Below are positions 22,390-34,700 of a stretch of DNA of 64,000 nucleotides, piece by piece. Numbering within the stretch: position 1 is the stretch's first letter; each line of letters begins with the position of its first letter. The DNA is from Strix aluco (Eukaryota > Chordata > Aves > Strigiformes > Strigidae). Below the pieces are notes generated by a model. It ran no database searches, was not told the origin of the DNA, and was given only the letters and a program-made list of their open reading frames with translations. The translations under genes were made by a program, and so were the position numbers. The stretch is from positions 96,328,154-96,392,153 of the forward strand of contig NC_133971.1 in NCBI RefSeq assembly GCF_031877795.1, read 5' to 3'.

Positions 22390-23047
22390 AAGCACAATCC
22401 TCCTGGAAACGAACCCCAGCCCAGCTATACCAGAGGACACTTCTTACGGCTTTTAGTCAGTCTTAGCAGGCGCACGTTAAAAATTAACCTCTTTCTATAC
22501 AATACTATGCTCAGGACAGGCGAAGCAGGTCTGAAACGTAAGGGAGTCGTTTGTGAGGCAAGTTTCTCCTGAGCCCCAAAGAGCCGCGGCCGGTGGGGTG
22601 CCGCTGCCAGCCCGGGCTGCCTGCCTGTGCCCGGCGTTTGCCAGCGGGGCCCCGGCGCTGGCCACGCTGCCCCGCACCAAAGCTCGTCGCCGTGGTGCGG
22701 CCACGTGAGAACGGAGCACAAAGTCTGACACGTAGACGCTAAAGAATCCAAGAACCTGTTTTTAAAACTCAGGCATGGTTTTGTTAAGTGTTTTAGGGGA
22801 AAAAAATAGATCAAATTTAAGTTTTTGTTTGGGTTTTTTTTTTTTTTTAGTTTAATTTAATCAGCGAGTATAGCTTGATCTTGGATCAAAAAAATTCAGT
22901 TCACTTGAGCTCAAAGTATCAAGCACAAAGCCAGTAGCTATCGAGGTAGGTACGACCCTGGGCCCCGACAGCGGTTGTCCCGAGATGCAGCCGTAGCTCC
23001 CGGGGTGGGTCGGGAACGCCTCCGTGACCACACGCGCCTCAAGCACA
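22390..23047 (+). promoter_or_regulatory. ONECUT2: miR-218 seed sites in ONECUT2 3' UTR
   Basis: AAGCACAA, the 8-mer match to miR-218, occurs at 22390-22397 and 22921-22928. A 7-mer AAGCACA is at 23041-23047. All three lie within the first 750 nt after the stop. miR-218 is a motor-neuron miRNA and ONECUT2 is an established target family member. The sites are seen directly; function is inferred. Confidence 0.55.
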
Positions 23048-23434
23048 GTTTGCAGTTTGTCCCAAGTTCTGTGTTTGTACCCAATGCAGATGCACACTCA
23101 GGAGGTCAATTTAACTGCTACAGTACATGGAGCAAACACAACGTTTTGAAAGATATTTTTTTAGGTCATTAATACGTCCTTTTTAGTTACCGGGAATCTA
23201 GCTTCTCCTCGACAACGTCCTTGTTACTGAATCGTATTTAGCGTTCGATGTATTTTTGTTCATTTTTTTGGTATTTTATGGTACTTTCAAGCAGGAAAAA
23301 ACCAGAAACAAGCCCTTCCGATGCCACTGACCGTTTTAGATGTGCCGCATATGACTTCAATATGCCATCTAGATCTATTGCATCCCTAAGTTCCTTTTAT
23401 CCACCAGTTACCCAAGCTGGCGGGAACACAGCAC

Positions 23435-24093
23435 ACCAAAGAGACAGGATTACTGCAAGCCAAAGATGTTTATAACTTGCCATTTTCTCTTCGTCATCGC
23501 TGGTGCGGGTGGCTGTTTGGCGATGGGGAAGCCTCACAAACTCCCAGCCCTCTCTCCACCTCCGGCGGCTGCTGCGCGGCGGAGCGGGCGGCCGACATGA
23601 GCAGAGCCCCGACCCGCGCCGCCGAAACGGCCGCGGCCGCTCGTTGTGCGCGTTTACCAGTGACCGGCCCCTCCTGGAGCACCGGCCGAGCCCGCGGCAG
23701 CAAGCCAAGCGCGGTCGTGGTTCTTTAGAGACACTTGAGACTTTTTTTATGTACTACTTAATCGAAACCAAAGAAACGTTTTCTGCACCTACTTCTTCTG
23801 CAACAAACTGTTCCATTTAAAAATAAAATAAAAATAAAAAAAACAAGGAAGCACGTCAGGAAGGAAACAAGTAACACACTGTGTTTTGACAGACATCTTG
23901 GACGTTTTAGGAAGCAGATCTCAAAGAAAGGGTTGACAAGAACGAGAACAAAGCAAAGCCAGTACGATTGCTGCTTCATTTGACAACTCAGTCATCTTAA
24001 AGTTGAAGATTGTCTTTAATTTGTGCCTATGCAGTTTTTTCAAAAGAACAAGGAACAGAGCAACCAAAACCTCAACAGCTACAATACCAAAGA
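23435..24093 (+). promoter_or_regulatory. ONECUT2: miR-9 8-mer sites, proximal group
   Basis: ACCAAAGA, the 8-mer match to miR-9, is at 23435-23442, 23767-23774 and 24086-24093. A 7-mer ACCAAAG lies further upstream at 22676-22682. Repression of Onecut2 by miR-9 is established in insulin-secreting cells. Confidence 0.6.
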
Positions 24094-27000
24094 TGAGGAT
24101 TCTCACGACTTGTGTTTCAGTTCATTATCTCCTCTTGCACGACTAAATGCATATAGCACCATTGATCTCTGTACAGGTAACCACTTCTGTTTCTTTGCGC
24201 AACCAAAAGGGTGGGTTTATTTATGTTTTCCCTGTTTCTGCCCCACACGGGATCTCTCCAAGAGCTACACGGACTCCAAGTGCAAGATGTTGGGATACTA
24301 CGCTGGTACGTCTCCTCTCTCCAGAGCCACGTAGGAAAAACTTGTTGGTTGGGTGTGACTTGTGTTGTCGGGTAGAGTTGGTCTCCTGTATGTCTAGAGC
24401 TCTGAACAGCCTTCCTTCTGTGTGTGAAATCGGTTGAGTAATAACCTGCACCCTTCTCTCTCTTCCCCAGGGATAAAACTTGCAATATATATATATGTAC
24501 CGATTTATGTCACTGTAAGTGCTGAGCACCGCCGCAGCCTGGCTCACTGAGATCAGATCCTGATCTGAACCAAAACTGAGATTTCAGCAGTTCCTGTGGC
24601 AGCTCAGTAGTTTGTTTTGACGTATTAGACATGTTATGTGGGTTGGTCAAATCATAGTGATCCAAATCATGACACGCAGACCTTGGTCCAAATTTATCCT
24701 CAGAGCTGGAGCACAGTGGTACCATTTGGCTCCATCTCTACCTTTAACTGAGGGCTTCTTTTTAACTGCTTTGCAAAACTGCTGCACTCATTTTCCGATG
24801 CTTATGCTTAAAAAATGAAAGAAACTCAAAAAACCTTGTCTGCTCAGGACAGGAGAGGTTTCTGAAAAGTAAATTCAGGATCTGCACAGCTAAACAGACA
24901 GCATGTACCAGCTCTGGGAATCAAAACATCCTTCAACATAGATTTCCAGACAGATCGTGCCTGATTCGAAAATGATCCAAAGAAGCCTCGTAGTCAGACA
25001 TGGAATGAAGCTGCCAAAAAATGGTTCAGGTCTGGGCTGATGCGTACTGCTGCCTCGGGCTCTCTGAGTGGGACGTTCTGAGTCAGCAGGCGGTGGAGCA
25101 GGGCCCAGCTGAGGTGGTGTGGGCCCGTTGAACTTTCACCTTCATTCCCATCCGAGAGGGTCCACTCTAAACCAGCCTCTCCATGTGCATTTTGGCTGCA
25201 GCGTCGCCCTCACGGGAAACGTCTCATTCCGAAAGCGTCCTCCCGCGGTCTGAGGCAGGGTCAGGCGACGCTGGCTGTCGATCGCTTTCCTCACGCTCCA
25301 TCCCATAGTGCCCCTCTCACCACTGCAGGAGATGCCAGTGAAAACCCAACCGGCGGTCCCCGCCTCCCTTCCTCACTGCAGTCACAAGGCAGAGAAGTGT
25401 ATTGTCACGGGCAAGGCGCCAGTCCCGGGCACCCTCCGAGGCCGGCGCTTGGTGGCCGCCGCAGGGACGGGCCGTGGGGCACTGGGTGTAGGGACATCCC
25501 GGGAGGGACGGTCCTGCCTCCCGTGGAGAGGGGAGGGGAGACTGCCCGGGGCTTCTCCTGAGCTCTCTGAGCAAAGACCTGGGCTTTTTATTTCTGGTCA
25601 GAGTTCATCCCAACAGCCGTAACGACGTAAGCCTAGATCAATTACTGAATTATTAAAAAATGTATCTTGAATGAAATCATTAATTTTCCCCAAATCCTGC
25701 AATTTTTTGTTATGCAATGTTATGGGTTCAGTTTCTGCCTCGCTCTTTCCAACGTGGCTGCACAGTCGCACCCCGGGAGCACTGTAACTGCCCCGCGGAG
25801 CGCCGAGGCTGACCTCACTGCCCGCGCCCCAGCGTTTGCTCAGCAGAGCACGTGAGGCTTCTCTGTGCTGGGGAGTGCAAAAAAAATCATTCTCATCCGA
25901 ACATCTGAAAGTACTGCTGCAAATCTTTTATCCCTGCATCTTTCACGGCCCGATGTTACGTCTTCCATTTCACTGTCAACTCTTGTAGGCTTTTAGGTAG
26001 GAGCTGTCTCAGAAGAGGAGTGTCGACAGCATATACTGTGGGTAGATATATTTGTATGTACACATATGAGCAGAATATACGCTGTATTCTGCCCATACTA
26101 AAACTCAAATAGATATGTTACATTTATATACCATATATTTATGAATATAGAGCCGTGTAATGTAACTTGTTCCTTTTATTTATTCTGATACGAAAGACTA
26201 GTATGTACAGAGAGTATCCCAGCATCTTCTGTACCGTGTACTTGGAGTTACTACCATGGGCACATCCGAGATGAATTCAACTTTCAAGAAACCTTGGATA
26301 TTCCTTAATCATCCGCGAAGGAACAAAGAATGTGCTTGATGACTTCGGTTGAATAGCTTTATTCTGGATCTCTCTTACCTAAAGCTGAATCCAAAGACCT
26401 GCGAAGGACTAAACCAGCAAACTACGCTCAAACCTGCATAAGGGAGTAGGGATCTCCTCTTCCAAAGCCAGACACGGTAACGACATGGTATTGCAAAGAG
26501 CGTGTGAGCTTCGGACAAAACCCAATGGTTTTCTTGCTTGTCACAACACCGAAGTATTTTTAAGACACGGGGAAACTTTATACTTGGCCTCCTTTATATT
26601 TATTAAGGGGAATTTTTATTGTTTAAATTTTTTAAAAAGGCAAAGCTTAAAATGGTTTTATTTTTTTCCAGACACTTGTGGGTTTTAACCCAATATATTA
26701 TCTATCAATAATGTAATTTATTTAATTTAGTCTTAGAGTAGGTCCTGAAATCTCTGTTCAGTCTAAATCCCATTGGGTTTCATTTTAGCTTTAAAGTTCA
26801 ATGGGAGTTTTGCTTGAATAGAGACTGCGGGATCAGGCTCCAGTGTTAGTTATTTGTAACTATTTAATTCAATCATTTATTAATTAATTTGGGATTAATA
26901 ATTTATTTATCCATTTTACTGTTGTAGCGCATCAGAGATGCTAAGCCTATGTTAGTAAATACATTTAAAAGTTAGTATTGCTTCATAGAGCAGCCAGGTT

Positions 27001-27495
27001 CTGTTACAGACAGGAGAAAAATAACGAGTTACATAAAACAGGAGTCTAGTTTTAATTTCTTCTTTGAATTCATTTTAATTTTTTAAATATCAAAGTTTAA
27101 ATTATTTAAGTTAATCTCTTCCCATGTGATTAGAAAGTGCGACGTACCTTTATCATGGCACATAAAGCCTTCATAATATAACTTATTTATTTAACTTATT
27201 CATCATCATCATCTGAGGATGCCCTTGTATAGTTTTTATTTTTTATTTAGAATTATCTTTAAAGCACTACAGCTGATTTTCTGTAAGAACAACAGAGCGA
27301 ATTTTGAGGACAAGCAATGAATACTCAACCTAAAACTGTGCATTCAGAAACAATAGGAAAAAAAAGACACTGGGATACTTTGCCTGAACTTTGTGGCTTC
27401 TTAAAACTTAAGCTGGGGGAAAAAATAATACATGCCAAGCAAAAAGAGAGAAACCCTTAAACTAGCTGCTTCCAAGAATGAACTTCTGTGTGTGT

Positions 27496-27557
27496 AAAAA
27501 AAAAAAAAAAAAAGAAAAAAGAAAAAAAAAAAGGAAAAAAGAAAAAACGAAAAAACC
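27496..27557 (+). repeat. A-rich low-complexity run
   Basis: An almost pure adenine run broken by single G or C bases, directly upstream of the miR-9/let-7 cluster. It is inside the inferred ONECUT2 3' UTR and may cause internal oligo-dT priming in cDNA data. Confidence 0.85.
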
Positions 27558-27575
27558 TTTCTATTTCTAGTGAGA

Positions 27576-27649
27576 ACCAAAGAGGCTACCTCACTGACTT
27601 TTTCCATTTGTAATTTTAATCGTGTTGATGATACCAAAGATACCAAAGA
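27576..27649 (+). promoter_or_regulatory. ONECUT2: miR-9 / let-7 site cluster
   Basis: Within 74 nt there are three miR-9 8-mers (27576-27583, 27633-27640, 27642-27649). A let-7 8-mer CTACCTCA (27586-27593) starts three bases after the first. Two of the miR-9 sites are only 9 nt apart start to start, so they could not both be occupied at once. Further miR-9 7-mers are at 29254-29260 and 29414-29420. Confidence 0.6.
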
Positions 27650-29421
27650 TTTCTTTCTCTGTGCGGTCTGCATTTTGCTTGTGCTCTTTTATAGTTTCAA
27701 CTGTTCTCTCCTACACCCAGTAACGTACAGCTGCAACCCAGATACCCAAAGAAATACTTCTCGTGGAAGCTGCCAGTTCTGGTGATGACATTTTCTGTGT
27801 TTCCCTTATGCCTTCCTGCCAGCCAAAAACGTTTGGGGACGTGAAAGCGTGTCACGTCCTTCCCCCCACCAGATGGGTGGAGCAGTGGTGTTGACCTGGA
27901 GATGAAGCCGAGCCTTGGCCATCGGCCGGTTCCCGGGGAAGGGACCTGCGTGCCGCCGCCCGCACGAGCCCCGCCGCCGCGCTCACGGGCGGGCGTTTGC
28001 AGCAGCAAATTAGCCTTAGAAATTAGTGTTTTCAAGCAGTGCCATGCTTGAAACAGATCTCACGGGCTGGTCCGCGGGCCCCCACGCTACCAGAGCCCAC
28101 TGCTGGTGGCCAGGCTGGCGGGAGGGGATTCTCCTTCAGTTTGGCCACTTGGCCACCCAGCAGCAAGCCCTTGGCCCGGCCTGAGCCCAGGCGCACGCTG
28201 GTGGGCACGGCAGGGACAGAGGCTGCTCCCTCCTGCTTATGTTTTTGGTGGTGGTGTTTGCAATTACAGTTTTCATATGAAAATCAATTAATTATTTTTC
28301 TCAAGTTAGCAATGAAACAAAGCTACATTAAGCTCCATTAGTATCATGTTCCTAAGTGATTACTTAAAAGTCGGTTGTTTGTCTTGGGGGAATTAGTGGT
28401 GCCCTTTAGCATTTGTTTCTTTTAGCCTGTTTTATCCCGTTTATACGACTGCACCAGGTGTTCTGATGGGCCAAATCCACTCCGGGACACCTTGCTGCTC
28501 CCACCGCTTCCCCCAGGCCCCTCCAGACACAAATTCAGCTTTTCTTTAGGAGCCCCCCTCATCCTGCCATTAGCAGCGCCTGTCCCGCAGTGAAAACACC
28601 AGCAAGGTGGGCACGGGCTGGGAGGTGAATTTAAAAGGTTAAAACCCCTCCCTCAGGTGGCAGGTACGCACTTTTGGCTGAGCTTAAAAGCTGGATTATA
28701 AATCTCTGACCCTGACCCGCACGGGTGACCGTCGGGGTGGGCGATGCTCCCCCCATCGCAGCATCTCCCGCGTCGCCGCGGGGCCTGAGGAGCCACGGCC
28801 GGATGGGCCGGGGGCCGGCAGCGCGGCGGGGCTGGAGCCGTTCCCTAAGAACACGCCCGAGCAACGCCTGCGGGGTCACCCCGACCGATGGCCAACAGCT
28901 CAACACCACCGCTCCGCTGTCATCAAGTGTGGCCTTTTGGTTTGTGGTTCTTTTTGGTTTGAAGTCTGTATTGGGAAAGATAGGGACTTGACAAGTGTAC
29001 GTTTTGTATCTCTCTCTGTATTCCTTCCATACAAAGCTATAAGAATTCTCAGGATGCCTTCTGGGCGCGGAGGAGACGATCTGCCCCCGTGCTAGGCGAA
29101 GCCCCCGCGCCACGTGGCCAGGCTCAGGCGGGCGGCAGCCTGGCCACAGAAATCCCCCAGAGCTGGCAGGGTCCTCTGCAGCAATCGCCTCTCTCCAGAC
29201 TCCTGCTTCACTTGCAAAGTGTGACATTACCACGGGACGAGTGCCTTGCTTGAACCAAAGCAACGATTTTGCCAGTCTAGACCTCTCTGTGCTTTTTTTT
29301 ATTCTTCCTGTGAATACCTCAGCTTCAACTGGGCCGCCGAATCGTACCTGGTGGGCTTTTTGTACTGTGGTGCTTTGCAACGCAGCCCTGCAAAGAACAA
29401 AACTCCTAATAATACCAAAGG

Positions 29422-29638
29422 CTCTTCTCCTTCTCCTTCTCCTTCTCCTTCTCCTTCTCCTTCTCCTTCTCCTTCTCCTTCTCCTTCTCCTTCTCCTTCT
29501 CCTTCACCTTCACCTTCTCCTTCCCCTTCCCCTTCCCCTTCCCCTTCCCCTTCCCCTTCTCCTTCTCCTTCTCCTTCTCCTTCTCCTTCTCCTTCTCCTT
29601 CTCCTCCTCCTCCTCCTCTCCTCTCCCTCTCCTCCTCT
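29422..29638 (+). repeat. 217-nt polypyrimidine (TTCTCC)n / (TTCCCC)n tract
   Basis: All bases are C or T except A at 29506 and 29512. Hexamer TTCTCC dominates, with a central TTCCCC block and a CTC-rich end. It lies in the inferred ONECUT2 3' UTR on the sense strand, where polypyrimidine-binding proteins could bind. As DNA it is triplex-prone. Open frames of Ser-Pro or Leu repeats across it are artefacts. Confidence 0.95.
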
Positions 29639-31695
29639 ATTTCTTCATGGTTCCAAAGCTTTAATATAAAACTGGGCATGTTGGCAACGCAGACCGTGCA
29701 ATCCCTTACCGAATTTTCTCAGATATACCTCATAGAGAATAGTTGTTTAGAGTAATGTTATTATAGCGTATGTAATAAATTATTCACTGTTTCTTTTTGG
29801 TAACTGTGATTCAAAAAAGAAAAAGCTTTATACGTTTTAGGTTGTGCTTTTGTAATAGACGGAAAAGGTGCGCTTAAAAATGTACGTCAGTCTTTCTTCC
29901 CGTTGGGTTTTTTTTGTTTATTACAGATTGGGGAAAAGTTGCAGAATGAGCCCAAAGTTTACAGTTTCATATTTTGCTGAAGAAACAATCTGTGTTAATT
30001 TGCTCTGTTGAAAAAAAAAAAGAAAAAAAAGATTATTTTCTACATTTGTGCTACTTGGTCTGAACAGCTAATTGTTCTGTGTGACGGTGTAGTATTATAA
30101 TTAGCAACTGCCAATCAGCGCTATCATTTTTATGCATGAGGCAAAACCTTAGCAGTGTGATGCATCGTGGTTCTTAATGGCAACTTCTTTTTTTGAATTT
30201 GAAAATAGGTCTTTTGGTTCGATGGTATTTATTTATGCATGGAGCCTGTTATCTGTTAGCACTTGTGGCGCAGTTGTGTGTACATTCCGGCTGTGAAAAC
30301 ACGCACAGTTTTGCCTCGTACAACTCAGAACTGATACTTAGATCCGTTCTGATCTGTCCGTGTTTTAAACACAGACTCCAGTTGAGTTCCAGTTAAACTA
30401 AATTGTTATTTGAGGAAAAGTTTGCCCAACTGGCAACTCTTTTCCCAGCCGATTCGTCATGTAGGACACATGCCTTGCTCGAACCGGAGCCAACTGTGCG
30501 TTTTTTCCCAGGAATAGGAGTTACTTTGGCTTTATGGCCCGGGGACCGGCCGCAGGGAGTGTGCTCGGCGGGGGGTGCCGGGATCACCCCTCACCTCGCC
30601 TGGGGCTCCCACCCGCCCGGCCCCCGCGGGCAGCCCCCGCTCCCCACCCTCCGCTCTGCCTCCAGATTCCTGACGGTGTTTCCTGCCCCCTCGGAGTGTT
30701 TGCTCCTGCCACAAACCGCGTTCAGGCCCAAGGCCCCCAGCTCCACAGCACCGCTAGCGGACTGGCAAATGGGTTGTCCTGTCTGCCCGGGCCCGGCTTC
30801 AGCCCCGTAAGGGAGCCCCGACTCACCCATCGTACCGGACATAAAGCCAAATCAACTGCTCAATACACTTTACTCCGCGTAGAAGAGTGCCCCTGGGGGA
30901 ACAGGAGTACGCAAGTCGCAGTCTTCTAACGAGGCATCTGAAGTAACGTCGGTAGAGTGTTTATATTGTCTGTCATTAAGGATATATTAGAGATGTGCTT
31001 TCATTAGTGCAAAGAACCATATTTTTATTTGGCCTTATACAGTAGATTGTGATAATGAAAGCTTTGTAATATAGTCTGTTTATTTTTTTTTCTTATTTAT
31101 CTGCCAAAGACAGTAACAGATACAAGAATTTTAACTAGGGTTTTTTTGTAAGACAGTTAATGATTGTAATAGTGTTCAATCTTCCAGAAAGCTTTCTATG
31201 TTCTTCCGCAATAAGCAGACTCGACGTTTGTTTCAGCAGACTCAACTCATGCTAGCAGATCCCACCACCACTCAGACGACACGCAGTTGTTGTAATACCT
31301 ACACGCTGAGTCCACCTGCATTTTTCAGTCCAAAGGCAACAAGGGGTATGGGAGGCAATGGCAATGTTCACTACTGCGGCCAGCAGTAGACGGTTCAGCT
31401 TGCTCAGATTTGCCAAGGTACTTGTATGATGAAATTTAAGGTATATTTTATTATGTCATTTTATGTCATTTTTTAACTTTGTGGAAGGTGATACGTTGAA
31501 CTGAGTGTAAGCTGAGTTTTTCAGACAAATAAAGTAGCTAAAGAGTGAATGTTATTTTATCATTAAAGGGTTTTTACTCAATGATTTGTGCCAATAGATG
31601 TCCTTTATCTTAATGACAAGTATTACATTGCTTTCAAATTTTTATTTATAGCTATTGATGTAAAACCCACACACACATATTATTTGCCAAAGTTC

Positions 31696-31701
31696 AATAA
31701 A
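31696..31701 (+). terminator. ONECUT2: Candidate distal polyadenylation signal of ONECUT2
   Basis: AATAAA preceded by TTC and followed within 60 nt by T-rich sequence (CTCTTTTTTTCC). A second AATAAA lies at 31528-31533. Beyond about 31740 the sequence becomes GC-richer and loses the UTR character. Confidence 0.5.
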
Positions 31702-31739
31702 GGAGGAAAACAACGCTTTTGCTTCCTTGTGCGATGAAA

Positions 31740-34700
31740 AGTTCCTCTTTTTTTCCAGGTGCCTTCCTAGTGCCGAGCCGCTCACCGCAGCCTGACCCTG
31801 CACCCGGGGCAGAGCGGAGTTTGCTGCTCGGGCTGTTACCGCTCGTGTAGGATCTGGCCAAATATGAGCAGAAAAGAACTCAGAAAAAAGGGTCTGGCAC
31901 CTTCTGCGAACACAGCCGTGTCGCTAGTGCCAGACAGGGATTGTAACAGAACAGGGACAAATCAGGGCAGGCAGAGAAGCGACTTCATTATCCCACAGGT
32001 GATTTCTGAAGCGGAGCGAGCGCTTTGCAAACCTCCTCTCCCCACCTCCTCCCGCACAGACTTTCCAGTGCATTAACCTTTACTCCTGCTTATCCCACGC
32101 GGTATGGTGCGTGCACATCGACTTCACGCCGCTGCTCGGAGGTCTTTGCAAGGCAGGGACCTGGGCTCTGGCACGAGAGTATTTAAGGTCTTCCACGGAG
32201 AAAAATCCTGGAATCCTGCAGGCTGACTGAAATGAAAGGGAGCACCGCATCTGCATCTGGTAACGCTCCCGAGCAGAGGGAGGTGACACGGCTTTGCTCC
32301 GCAGGCTGAGAGCAAGACAAGAAAATGGGGTGAGCACTGCTGCCTGCTGAGCATCCTCCTTCCCCCCGAAAGGGCCTTGGCTCCCCCGGGGCCGGGGGCG
32401 GTGACAGCACTGGCAGCGCTTCGGAGGGAAGCAAAGGGAACGTGGCCCATCTTTCCTGCGCTGGACCCACCCTTCTCCCCAGCACCTTGATCTCAGCGCT
32501 GGTTCAGGGAGGGGGGGGGCATCGGGTTTGGGTCTCACAAATGGGACAAGCAGATGCGCCTGCGGTTGTAGCAGAGCTTGGTCTGCAAAATCCTGTCTCA
32601 GCCTGGCCGGGACGTGCCAGGTCCTGCTCAGAGAGGGGAACTCCTCTGAGGAACCAGCCACCCCTCAGCGATGGCCCCCAACACCACTCCTGGGGGGGCT
32701 CCGGCCGCTGCCCAGGGCAAATCAGCTGTGGGAGGGACCAGCAAGGGCAAACGTCATCAGCCTCCGCTGCTTCATCCTTCTCCTTTTCCAACAGCCTCTG
32801 GTTTTCCCAAGAAAATTGCAAAAGCCAGTTCGGTCGGTGGTACCTCGCTGTCTACATTACAGCAATGAAGGTGTTTGTTAAAGAAGACATCGCTGTGTAT
32901 TTCTGTAAGTCATGGAATTACATGATGCAGTGTAATTACCATAAAATTAAGTAAATTATCACACTTCCATTCCCTGAAGCAGCACTACCGGAGGAGGCAG
33001 GCGGTTCCTTGAGCTAAAATTTAATGGCAAGCAGGTTTGCATTCATTCATTCATTCATTTTACTCCAGCTATGGGCAAGTCTTTTTTGTTTTTTCCCCTT
33101 GAATAATCTCATCAAATGCAAAACTAAATGAACAAGGAAAACCACTTTCCTATGTTTAGCTCTTAAAAAACCCCAATCCCCTTCCTTAACCTTCAGGCAG
33201 TGCTGGAAGATTCCCTCCCAGTGCCATTCCTCTCCCTGCCAGCCCCGCAGCCTCGGCAGCCCAGGGAGGGCACGGGCAGGGGACAGGACTCTGCAGCCCC
33301 CCGGGACCCGCCGTGTCCCGTCCCCGGGCTGGGCACAGCGCAGCCGGGGGGGCTGCAGCACCATCGACGTTAAAAAGGCACCGTGGGGTTTATTATCTTG
33401 AATCTAACCTTAGCACCGATGGTTAACCTTGGGGTTAAAATCACAGAAGAATTCGTTTTCATGCTCATTCTCTTCATACCCCTCTCTCACCACTGAGCCA
33501 GATTCTGCCATTAATTAAATTTACGCTGCTTCATTTAACTTTGCTGAGCAGCTACCGGTGCAAATAAAAGCAAGACCTGCCTCTTCAGCATTTTGTGTCG
33601 GAGCGCCCAGGACGCTGCCGTTCAAGTCTCCTTTCCACCTTCACCCTCTGGCTGGGGCGCGGCGGGGACCCCTGAGGCAGGGGAGGGAACCGAGCCCCCT
33701 CCTCCCCAAGCCCCGTGCCCCGGCAGCTCACACACGGGACTGAGCACCCCCAAGGGCCCTGCCCGGCCCCGTGCTCCCCTCGCACCGCCACGACGGCCCA
33801 GGCCACATTGGGGGTGATGGACGTGGCCCTGCAGCCTCCCCCCAGACCCGCCGCCCCAGGGAGGGAGCCCAAAGCAGGTCAGAGGAAGGAGGAAGGAGCT
33901 GGGTTGGGGGTGTTTTCACGGGCCCCCTCCCTGCACAGAGCTGCGGGCTCCTGCCATGTGCTGGCGGCAGTGAGGACGGCGGGAGCGGGCGCTGCCAGGA
34001 TGGCCGCTGGGCCAGGGAAGGGCCGGGAGGGTGACTGACCACTGGAAGGGTAAAAACACTTTAACAGCAGGGAGATAAAAGCGATGACACGGAGACTAAT
34101 GCAGCCCACAGTAGGTCATTTCCATTTCGCTTGCGGGCTCAGTCCCCGGGGAATGCATTTTCCAGGCACTTAGCAGTGGGCACATCTGGAAGAAGGAAAT
34201 GGGACCATTTCATTAAGCTGACAAAAAGCTGAAGGATGACCCGAGCACGTGGCAGGATTTCAGCGGAGCTGCAATGCTGGATCTGTTCAGCTCCAGCCCC
34301 AAATGCTTTAACTGTGGAAAATTCCCGCATGGCACCGGGGACCCACACCACCTAGGTGAGGCTCTTCTTCGCCCACCTCAGTTTATTGGCTTATGGTTGA
34401 GTCAAACGTGGGCCTGAAAATCACACCGGTGTGAGCCCAAAAGGGCGTTAAGCAGCCATGGTGTTTCTCTGCACGGCCTCCTCCGGCTCTTCCTTGCGAC
34501 CCGCGGGCAGGCAGCGCACGGCTGGAGCGGCGTCCCTGGGGCAGAGATCCCAGCCCCCACGACAGCTCTCCCATTCCCCCACAGCCTCCAGCCCAGGGCA
34601 GACTTCACCTCCCGTGGCGAGGGGATCAACCTCCCTGTCCCCGCTGCAGCAGCTCATTCCCGTGAATTCCCCTCAAATCACTGCTTCTTAACCCTGCTGG

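Larger units (their letters stand above)
22305..31720 (+). other. ONECUT2: ONECUT2 3' UTR (inferred, about 9.4 kb)
   Basis: Human and mouse ONECUT2 carry 3' UTRs of more than 10 kb. Here the sequence after the stop shows UTR traits: AT-rich blocks, AU-rich nonamers TTATTTATT at 26176-26184 and 27183-27191, and many miRNA seed matches. No splice-consistent exons are seen. AATAAA signals at 31528-31533 and 31696-31701, the second followed by a T-rich element, are the best distal ends. Earlier AATAAA words (such as 23822-23827) could give shorter isoforms. The boundaries are inferred, since no transcript data are available. Confidence 0.6.

Noticed and set aside
29241-29755. Ser-Pro and Leu repeat frames, with a Glu-Gly repeat on the opposite strand
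   Set aside because: Translation of the (TTCTCC)n tract inside the ONECUT2 3' UTR.
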